From DASPGX01 sp035620375 (GTDB lineage: Bacteria > Patescibacteriota > Minisyncoccia > 2-02-FULL-40-12 > GWA2-44-9), in contig DASPGX010000026.1 in assembly GCA_035620375.1 (NCBI GenBank), forward strand, positions 1 through 6,230: 6,230 nt of DNA. Reading direction: 5' to 3'. Position numbers and translations under genes: made by a program. The notes under the pieces were generated by a model. That model saw only the letters and a program-made list of their open reading frames with translations, did not search any database and was not told the origin of the DNA. How positions within the stretch are numbered: position 1 is the first letter of the stretch; each line of letters opens with the position of its first letter. Shown piece by piece: positions 1 to 4,448 of this stretch.

Positions 1-167
1 GCCGTTGCGTACATCGCCTCCTTGAGCGGAACGGGAAGCAACCCCGCCGCCCACGGCTGAAGCAGTCCTCCCCACGCCTCGGGACTACGGAAAATAAGCA
101 CGGCTATCCAGAGAAACGTAATGGCGGTCCCAACCCGGAGAATGTGATGCGATGACGGACGGTTCAT
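1..167 (-). CDS. DoxX-like membrane protein, N-terminal part (cut by window edge)
   Basis: Only the first 55 residues are visible; the rest lies beyond the left edge. The ATG (167-165) overlaps the TGA of the upstream VKOR gene in an ATGA arrangement, so the two are almost certainly translated together. The visible part begins MNRPSSHHILRVG, continues into a first hydrophobic segment (about residues 11-27), then a loop with P-E-A-W-G-G and P-W-A-A-G-L-L-P. The order 'LR-G ... hydrophobic helix ... P-x-x-W-x-G-x-L-x-x-W' resembles the start of DoxX/DoxD-type membrane proteins. Those are four-helix proteins linked to quinone and thiol or sulfur redox chemistry, which would suit a VKOR neighbour. 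No Shine-Dalgarno precedes the start. The family call rests on a short stretch and could be wrong; that it is an integral membrane protein is safer. Confidence 0.5.
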   Translation of the reverse strand, partial: MNRPSSHHILRVGTAITFLWIAVLIFRSPEAWGGLLQPWAAGLLPVPLKEAMYAT

Positions 168-586
168 GTCAGTGATGCGCCCAGCGCGATGAGGTCCATG
201 AGGAACACGGTGCCTGCTGACATGATACACCAAAAACACCAGGCTTTCAGAATTCTCCACTGAATAAAGATAAGGGCCACGGACATACACGTAGCACCGG
301 CGAGCATCCAGAACGCCCAGACGGGAAGATACGACGGCGGAAACGGCAGAATGACCATCAGCGCCATGATGACGGCGAACGACGCATAGAAAAGCAGCCC
401 GAGCACGTCATTGTGAATGCCCGGCAGAAACCGGTTGTACCGGCTGGACAGCACCGTTCCGCAGTGTTGGCCGATGGGACAGACGGGGTGCTCGGCGGCG
501 CGGCGTTTGCGGATGAGGTACGCGCTCTCGCTGATGCCAATGCAGGCAAGCGTGAAGAGGAGCGCGAACGGCGTCAGGTTGAACAT
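164..586 (-). CDS. VKOR-family thiol oxidase (disulfide bond formation)
   Basis: A 140-residue, four-helix membrane protein with the full set of vitamin K epoxide reductase signatures. The loop cysteines are C36 and C42 (C-P-I-G-Q-H-C), followed by the conserved serine/tyrosine region S-S-R-Y (47-50) and a glycine-rich turn before helix 2. The active-site pair is C117-F-W-C120 at the start of the last helix. The six-residue spacing of the loop cysteines matches bacterial VKORs. In bacteria this family does the job of DsbB: it reoxidises a thioredoxin-like DsbA partner outside the membrane and passes the electrons to quinone. No DsbA/thioredoxin partner is fused to it or present in the visible sequence; it may lie downstream of the DoxX-like gene. 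The start at 586 is chosen because it gives a normal N-terminal helix and because a TATAAT box ends 8 nt upstream, implying a nearly leaderless message. Confidence 0.9.
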   Translation of the reverse strand: MFNLTPFALLFTLACIGISESAYLIRKRRAAEHPVCPIGQHCGTVLSSRYNRFLPGIHNDVLGLLFYASFAVIMALMVILPFPPSYLPVWAFWMLAGATCMSVALIFIQWRILKAWCFWCIMSAGTVFLMDLIALGASLT

Positions 587-594
587 ACCCGGCC

Positions 595-624
595 ATTATA
601 GCGCGCCGGCCGTACCGGGCACAA
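595..624 (-). promoter_or_regulatory. Promoter of the VKOR/DoxX-like operon, near-leaderless
   Basis: On the minus strand a perfect TATAAT sits at 600-595. An 18-bp spacer separates it from a weak -35, TTGTGC (624-619, three of six matches). The predicted transcription start is near 588, leaving only about 2 nt before the ATG at 586. No Shine-Dalgarno is present between the -10 and the ATG. Confidence 0.55.
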
Positions 625-639
625 ACCGGCGTCCGGTTT
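623..639. promoter_or_regulatory. Perfect 7-bp inverted repeat between divergent promoters
   Basis: AAACCGG (623-629), a 3-nt centre CGT, then CCGGTTT (633-639). It lies 6 bp upstream of the -35 of the rightward promoter (646) and touches the presumed -35 of the leftward VKOR promoter (619-624). That is where a dimeric regulator could act on both units. The dyad is seen; the operator role is inferred. The surrounding DNA is rich in CCGG-type words, so chance is possible. Confidence 0.35.
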
Positions 640-645
640 TGGAAA

Positions 646-674
646 TTGACGTATACTAACTTATAATGTATAAT
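646..674 (+). promoter_or_regulatory. Near-consensus sigma70 promoter for the 254-aa protein gene
   Basis: TTGACG (646-651), a 17-bp spacer, and TATAAT (669-674): eleven of twelve consensus bases at ideal spacing. Two further TATAAT words flank it at 662-667 and 674-679. Transcription should start near 681, giving a leader of about 55 nt before the ATG at 736. This is the strongest-looking promoter in the window together with the one at 4399. Confidence 0.85.
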
Positions 675-724
675 ATAATCTGAAGCAACCTTACCATTCC
701 ACTCACCTCAACCGCCGACTTATA

Positions 725-731
725 GAGGGGG
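725..731 (+). promoter_or_regulatory. Shine-Dalgarno sequence of the 254-aa protein gene
   Basis: GAGGGGG ends 4 nt before the ATG at 736. It is the only convincing Shine-Dalgarno in the window and supports that start codon. The preceding leader is pyrimidine-rich and contains CCTC at 706-709, which could pair weakly with GAGG, but the possible helix is too short to call a regulatory structure. Confidence 0.75.
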
Positions 732-735
732 TTCC

Positions 736-1500
736 ATGTGTCTTGGTGACGAGAAGATCCCGGCCGGGCCCGAGGACAAGAAGCGCCCGAAGGTTCAGGA
801 GCTGCGCGACCGCATCGCCGTGCTGAAGCTCGACCGCGAAGGACTGGAAGCACGGGCCGGGTTCCAGCAGGAAGAAATCGCCGGTCTGCGCCGGCAGCTC
901 GACGCGCAGACGCGGAAGACCCGGAGCGACTACGAGCGCTACATGACGGACCTGGAATCGCGCGACCTGGCGCTAACCGCGGTGCTGACCATCGCCCTGG
1001 GCAACGCCACGCCGGTGGACCTCATCGGCAAGCTGGACAAGGCGCTGGAGCTCATCGGCGTCCGCGATGCCGACAGGGTCCGCGCCGTGCTCAAGGACCG
1101 GCTCGCCGAGGCCTACCGCGTGAGCGTACCCCGGGCCTGGGACGGCAAGCTCGCCGAAGAAGCCGAGGAGAAGCAGGCCAAGGGCAAGCTTGGCTTGCTG
1201 GCCAGCCTCCTGCCCGTCCTGGACAAGGTGAGCAACAAGCCCGGTCCCGGTCCGGTCAAGGAACCGCCCGACGGGGACTGCGGAGACCCCAACTGTCCCT
1301 TCCACGGGAGCGGTGCGGAGAACGCGGACATCGGTAGCTCCATCGGGGCACTGCTCCTGGCCAGCCTCCTCAGGGGGCAAGGTGAGGAACCGGGGCCGGA
1401 CCGTTCCTTCGGAACCATCAGGAGCGGACTGGGCGGCGACGCCGATCCGCTTTTCGCCGGTCTCGGGCCGCTGTCCGGCGGCGAAGACGACGAGTACTAA
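736..1500 (+). CDS. Unrecognised 254-aa coiled-coil protein with Cys/His motif, probably abundant
   Basis: I do not recognise this protein. It has no signal peptide or clear membrane helix and looks soluble. Residues about 17-76 are charged heptad-like sequence, probably a coiled coil. Residues 77-130 are a mixed helical region (L-I-G-K-L-D-K-A-L-E-L-I-G, then a run ending L-A-E-A-Y). Residues 134-151 are Glu/Lys/Ala-rich. A hydrophobic L-A-S-L-L segment (155-159) recurs at 208-212. Between them is a Pro/Gly-rich linker and C182-G-D-P-N-C187-P-F-H190-G, a plausible metal-binding knuckle. The C-terminus is Gly-rich and acidic (ends E-D-D-E-Y). All 16 Lys codons are AAG and all 9 Ile codons are ATC, a sign of strong expression, consistent with its near-consensus promoter, strong Shine-Dalgarno and dedicated terminator. 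It is monocistronic, with divergent VKOR on the left and a convergent operon on the right. Function unknown; a structural or scaffold role is only a guess. Confidence 0.88.
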   Translation: MCLGDEKIPAGPEDKKRPKVQELRDRIAVLKLDREGLEARAGFQQEEIAGLRRQLDAQTRKTRSDYERYMTDLESRDLALTAVLTIALGNATPVDLIGKLDKALELIGVRDADRVRAVLKDRLAEAYRVSVPRAWDGKLAEEAEEKQAKGKLGLLASLLPVLDKVSNKPGPGPVKEPPDGDCGDPNCPFHGSGAENADIGSSIGALLLASLLRGQGEEPGPDRSFGTIRSGLGGDADPLFAGLGPLSGGEDDEY

Positions 1501-1516
1501 ACCATCACGGTCTGCG

Positions 1517-1559
1517 AAAGGGCCGGGAGCGACGCTCCCGGCCCTTTTTCTTTTCCTTT
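1517..1559 (+). terminator. Strong intrinsic terminator
   Basis: A perfect 14-bp inverted repeat (1517-1530 with 1534-1547) around a GAC loop forms a very GC-rich hairpin. It is followed by a T-rich tract (1545-1559, T5-C-T4-CC-T3) on the plus strand. It lies 17 nt after the stop of the 254-aa protein gene. The tract runs into the stop codon of the convergent membrane-protein gene (1558-1560). On the minus strand the hairpin has only three Us after it, so it would terminate the leftward operon less well. Confidence 0.93.
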
Positions 1560-2118
1560 ACCGCCGATGATACTGCCGGGACCAGAGTGCGCCGATGAGC
1601 ACCAGTACAAACCAGACCGCAGCTATACTGTAGATTGCCGGCCAGTGAGTGGCTGGCCAGTCCCAGTAATGCCGGATATGCCGGTGCATGAACCCGATGG
1701 CGAACGCGCCCCACCAGCCGACGAGCGAGACGAGTCCCGTGGAATAGACGTAGTATTTATGCACCGCAGGGAGTTCTCCGTAGGAGGAGGAGCCGGACAC
1801 CGCGTGCTTGAGAAAATGGAGGGCGAATCCGTTCAGTCCGACCATCAGGACCAGAAAAATCTTAATCGCCGTAAGCGAATCCACGAACCCCTTGATGGTG
1901 ATGAGCCCGGCGCCCGTGACGACCATGCCGATCCACCCGGTCCAGACGGCCCGCTGGGTCACCTCCGCCGCCTTCACGAATGCGGTAGTCCCGGATTTCC
2001 CGCGTATCCACCGGAACGCGACGACGTCGGTGATAATCACCGCTCCCAGGCCGGTGATGAGAAAAGCCAGATGTCCGAACAGGAATGCGTAGAAGAGCGG
2101 AGTCTCGGAAAATGTCAT
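1558..2118 (-). CDS. Five-helix membrane protein of unknown function, His-rich
   Basis: A 186-residue polytopic membrane protein with predicted helices near residues 9-30, 57-76, 84-105, 124-143 and 158-179. Histidines recur at or near helix ends: H16 in helix 1, H101 and H105 at the end of helix 3, H120 before helix 4, then H145, H147 and H150 in the loop before helix 5. Such a layout could bind haem or a metal, and the sequence loosely recalls small CopD-like or other uncharacterised cytochrome-like membrane families, but I cannot assign one. It is the last gene of the four-gene leftward unit. Its ATG follows the TGA of the 162-aa gene by 1 nt, so translational coupling is likely. No Shine-Dalgarno is visible (the preceding bases are the 3' end of the upstream gene). 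Confidence 0.85.
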   Translation of the reverse strand: MTFSETPLFYAFLFGHLAFLITGLGAVIITDVVAFRWIRGKSGTTAFVKAAEVTQRAVWTGWIGMVVTGAGLITIKGFVDSLTAIKIFLVLMVGLNGFALHFLKHAVSGSSSYGELPAVHKYYVYSTGLVSLVGWWGAFAIGFMHRHIRHYWDWPATHWPAIYSIAAVWFVLVLIGALWSRQYHRR

Positions 2119-2119
2119 G

Positions 2120-2608
2120 TCAGGTTTTCAGCTCGCTCCGCGGGCGCCGAATGCCGTCAATGACCGCGGGCATCAGAATGGCGAGCACCAGGACCGCGGC
2201 GGTGTAGATGACCGCATCGTACCGCTCAAAGAGGTGGGCCGCGTCGTCCAGGTGAAGCCACGGATAGAACTCATCCATGATGAACGCCACGCCGCATCCC
2301 CAGGACATTGCAAGTATATATTTTGCCCGACCCGACTGCAGGATGAGCGCCAGAAATCCCGTCACCGCGAGAATAAGGATGCCCCAGGTGAAATGATGGA
2401 CGTGGACGCCGTTGATCTGGACGCCGAGGCTGGGCCAGATGCCGACAACGGTCCTGATGATGATGAATGTCGCCAACAGCGCGATAGCCGCGGGGAATGC
2501 GTAATACGGATAAATCCTCCCGCGCGTCTTCTGCGTATGCGAAAGCCGGTACAGGCCCTTGAGGACCCAGCCGGGAAGACGGACCGGAAATGTCAGAATC
2601 TTGACCAT
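2120..2608 (-). CDS. Membrane protein of unknown function with H-x-H-H motif
   Basis: A 162-residue integral membrane protein. A basic amphipathic N-terminus (about 1-33) precedes predicted helices near 36-54, 71-91, 95-112 and 131-150. The distinctive part is I-N-G-V-H69-V-H71-H72-F-T-W-G at the start of helix 2, a W-G-x-G-x-A-F-I-M-D112-E113-F-Y-x-W-L segment ending helix 3, then an acidic L-D-D loop. This pattern (H-[IV]-H-H-[FY], later G-x-x-F-x-x-D-E-F) occurs in uncharacterised bacterial membrane proteins as far as I recall; I know no assigned function. The clustered His and Asp/Glu residues could bind a metal or form a hydrolase-like site, which is inference. It lies 30 nt downstream of the histidine kinase and 1 nt upstream of the 186-aa gene. 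No Shine-Dalgarno is visible; an AT-rich stretch (CATATTTT) directly precedes the ATG. Confidence 0.86.
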   Translation of the reverse strand: MVKILTFPVRLPGWVLKGLYRLSHTQKTRGRIYPYYAFPAAIALLATFIIIRTVVGIWPSLGVQINGVHVHHFTWGILILAVTGFLALILQSGRAKYILAMSWGCGVAFIMDEFYPWLHLDDAAHLFERYDAVIYTAAVLVLAILMPAVIDGIRRPRSELKT

Positions 2609-2638
2609 GGGAAAATATGTTTTCTGATGCTATCACGG

Positions 2639-3922
2639 TTACCCCGTGGCGGGCAACGACACGAAGAACGTCGTCCCCTCTCCCTCGCTGCTGGTAAACC
2701 ATACTTTGCCGCCCATCAGCTCGGCGTATCCGCGGCCGATGCACAGCCCCAGTCCGGCGCCCGGACAGCGCGACGATTCGAAGTTGCTCCCGCGGAAGAA
2801 CTTGGAGAATACGAATTCCTGCTCCTTCGCACGGATACCAAGCCCGTCGTCGGCAACCTCAATGACCACCGAGCCGTCGGCGCGGTACGCCTTGACCCGC
2901 ACATGGCCATCCGGCTTTCCGTAGCAGACCGCATTCTCAAGGATTTCCGTCAGAATGCCCTTGAGCAAGACCTCGTCGGCCCCGACGGTGAGGTCGTCCG
3001 GAACTTCCGCGACGTTCAGTTCGGGCAACGGAACGTTCACCTCGTTCTTCACGGCCTCCAACGCCTCGTGCACGGCAGCGGCGATCTTCACGTCGGCAAC
3101 GCGCACGCGGACCGTACCCTGGTCAAGCTTGGAAACGTCCACGACCTTGGAAACCATGCGCCGGAGACTCTGAATGGCGCGGAACGCCGCCTGCACCTCG
3201 TCGCGCGGCACCGGATTCTTTTCCAGCGCCGACTCCAGGGACCAGAGCGCCTTGGTGACCGGCGTGCGGAGCTGGTGCGTCGCGTGGGCGAATTCCGAGT
3301 GCAACTGCATCCGCTTTTTCTCCTCGCCGACGTCGCGGAATATGATGATGCAGCCGGTCACCGCTCCCGCGCCGTCCGTCAGCGGTGCGGCACTGTCCGC
3401 AATGGGAACCTCCTGTCCGTCCTTGTGGACAACGTACATGCTCTCCGGCATGGAACGACGCTCCCCGTACAGCATCGCCTCCTCAATGAACACGATGCTC
3501 TCCGCACGGTCACGCTCGCGGTGAAAGGTGATAACGTCCCGGAGCGGCCGGCCGACGGCGTCCGATGCCCTAAATCCGGTGATGCGTTCGGCCGACGGAT
3601 TCCAGAGTGTGACGATGAACGAGCGGTCCACCGCGATAATACCGTCACCCGCACCGTCAAGAAATGTACGGAGCGTGGCACGTTCCTGCAGGGCACGGCG
3701 ACGGCTCCTGAGCAGGACAAGCGCAACAAACGCCGCCAAGGCCGTGGTCGCAATCCAGTACAATGCACGGTCGGAAACCAGCAGGACGCGCAAATCGGAC
3801 GGACCGACGCCGCTCGCAAACGCTCCGAGACCGCCGACTCCGAGTATCATAACCAACAGGAGAAACACGTCCTCATGGACGCCCAGAATACGGCGGCTGC
3901 CTGTGGCTCCCTCCGTCCTCAT
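2639..3922 (-). CDS. PAS-domain membrane sensor histidine kinase
   Basis: A 427-residue two-component sensor kinase. Two N-terminal transmembrane helices (about 18-38 and 53-71) with a short loop of about 15 residues between them leave no large outer sensor domain. A PAS domain follows (about 83-200, with G-I-I-A-V-D, W-N-P-S-A-E and the C-terminal F-R-D-V). The HisKA dimerisation helix carries the phosphoacceptor H216 in F-A-H-A-T-H-Q-L-R-T-P. The ATPase domain has the N box (N330), G1 (D358-D-G-L-G-I363), an F box near 370-376, G2 (G388-A-G-L-G-L393) and G3 (G414-E-G-T), so it should be active. H-Q in place of the usual H-E/D is a variant tolerated in many kinases. Sensing is probably through the PAS domain or through the membrane part and its co-encoded membrane proteins. 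No response regulator is present in the window. The start at 3922 lies 9 nt after the upstream stop and lacks a Shine-Dalgarno, so it probably relies on coupling. Confidence 0.95.
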   Translation of the reverse strand: MRTEGATGSRRILGVHEDVFLLLVMILGVGGLGAFASGVGPSDLRVLLVSDRALYWIATTALAAFVALVLLRSRRRALQERATLRTFLDGAGDGIIAVDRSFIVTLWNPSAERITGFRASDAVGRPLRDVITFHRERDRAESIVFIEEAMLYGERRSMPESMYVVHKDGQEVPIADSAAPLTDGAGAVTGCIIIFRDVGEEKKRMQLHSEFAHATHQLRTPVTKALWSLESALEKNPVPRDEVQAAFRAIQSLRRMVSKVVDVSKLDQGTVRVRVADVKIAAAVHEALEAVKNEVNVPLPELNVAEVPDDLTVGADEVLLKGILTEILENAVCYGKPDGHVRVKAYRADGSVVIEVADDGLGIRAKEQEFVFSKFFRGSNFESSRCPGAGLGLCIGRGYAELMGGKVWFTSSEGEGTTFFVSLPATG

Positions 3923-3931
3923 ACGTCCATG

Positions 3932-4357
3932 TTACCACATTTTCTGGCGCATACGACGCAGAATCCGGCCGGTCAGCACGACCGAAAGAGGCAGAAGCAG
4001 GGTCATCTGCAGGAGCGGGCTTATCCCCAACCCACCGACGAGCGGCATCGCCTCGGTGTATGCCCACCGGCCGAGCGCGAATGCCTTGTACTCCACGAAC
4101 ACCGCAATACCCAGGCCGGCAATCGTAAGCGCGACGACATCGCGGCTTCCGGGACGGACGAACCATGACCACGAACCCCTTACCAATCCGACGAATGCGA
4201 CCGCCGCAAGCGTATAGACAACGTCGCCGAGCGTCGCATATACCGTGACCGGCACAACGGAGCCAAGGCGCTCATATCCCGTATACAGTCCGACATGGGC
4301 TTGCTCCCAGACGAAATGGATGCAGAATGTCACGAGCGCGAGTACGGCGTATCCCAT
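3932..4357 (-). CDS. Small four-helix membrane protein, first gene of the kinase operon
   Basis: A 141-residue integral membrane protein with predicted helices near 3-20, 38-58, 73-92 and 108-131, and a basic C-terminal tail (R-I-L-R-R-M-R-Q-K). Conserved-looking polar residues sit in or near membrane segments: H14-F-V-W-E18, E29, G44-D45, E89-Y-K, then A-L-G-R97-W-A-Y and M-P-L-V. The layout H-F-x-W-E ... L-G-D ... L-G-R-W-x-Y ... M-P recalls a family of uncharacterised bacterial membrane proteins, but I cannot name a function. It heads the unit, and a -10 box lies directly before its ATG, so the message is predicted to start at or next to the A of the start codon. The kinase gene follows after 9 nt, implying a joint role. 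Confidence 0.86.
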   Translation of the reverse strand: MGYAVLALVTFCIHFVWEQAHVGLYTGYERLGSVVPVTVYATLGDVVYTLAAVAFVGLVRGSWSWFVRPGSRDVVALTIAGLGIAVFVEYKAFALGRWAYTEAMPLVGGLGISPLLQMTLLLPLSVVLTGRILRRMRQKMW

Positions 4358-4363
4358 GCAGCC

Positions 4364-4372
4364 ATCATAGCA
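4364..4372 (-). promoter_or_regulatory. Extended -10 promoter of the kinase operon, leaderless
   Basis: On the minus strand TG-C-TATGAT (4372-4364) is an extended -10 with a five-of-six hexamer. The hexamer ends 6 nt before the ATG at 4357, so the expected start of transcription is the A of the ATG itself. No good -35 lies 16-18 bp upstream, which an extended -10 can tolerate. No Shine-Dalgarno is present. Confidence 0.5.
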
Positions 4373-4398
4373 GAATTTAAGGTGCGGAAAACCAGTTT

Positions 4399-4427
4399 TT
4401 GACTACTTACTATTTTGGGTGTATAAT
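4399..4427 (+). promoter_or_regulatory. Near-consensus sigma70 promoter of the ABC exporter operon
   Basis: TTGACT (4399-4404), a 17-bp spacer and TATAAT (4422-4427): eleven of twelve consensus bases. Transcription should start near 4434, so the leader to the ATG at 4449 would be about 15 nt and contains no Shine-Dalgarno. The 11 bases TGTATAATATA around the -10 are identical to those at 667-677 in the other strong promoter. Confidence 0.85.
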
Positions 4428-4438
4428 ATATTTTATAC
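4421..4438. promoter_or_regulatory. AT-rich palindrome over the -10 of the exporter promoter
   Basis: GTATAA (4421-4426) and TTATAC (4433-4438) are perfect inverted arms; over the whole 18 bp, 16 positions are self-complementary. It covers the -10 and the predicted start of transcription, a position suited to a repressor. AT-rich DNA makes such dyads by chance, so the operator role is tentative. Confidence 0.35.
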
Positions 4439-4448
4439 GACCGCATCC

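Noticed and set aside
413..659. Short plus-strand open frames opposite VKOR
   Set aside because: The VKOR frame carries all catalytic cysteines; these frames run through its promoter and have no recognisable content.
973..1418. Open frames on the minus strand across the 254-aa gene
   Set aside because: Codon bias, promoter, Shine-Dalgarno and terminator all support the plus-strand frame; the opposite frames are by-products of high GC.
1567..2163. 198-codon plus-strand open frame
   Set aside because: It is the antisense shadow of the 186-aa membrane protein; low-complexity charged translation with no promoter or Shine-Dalgarno.
2609..2638. Possible internal promoter or attenuator between the kinase and the 162-aa gene
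   Set aside because: Only TATTTT/CATATT-like words and a tiny GAT-AGC-ATC dyad are present, with no -35 or T-tailed hairpin; simple operon read-through is likelier.
2117..4168. Very long open frame (683 codons) on the plus strand
   Set aside because: It lies antisense to the kinase and its neighbours, whose motifs are unambiguous. Its translation has no domain or membrane pattern and is rich in Arg/His/Asp/Gln as expected for the complement of GC-rich codons.
4419..4448. GTG start for the ABC ATPase, adding ten residues
   Set aside because: The GTG overlaps the TATAAT box of the best promoter, so it would not be in the transcript; the ATG at 4449 gives the usual family N-terminus.
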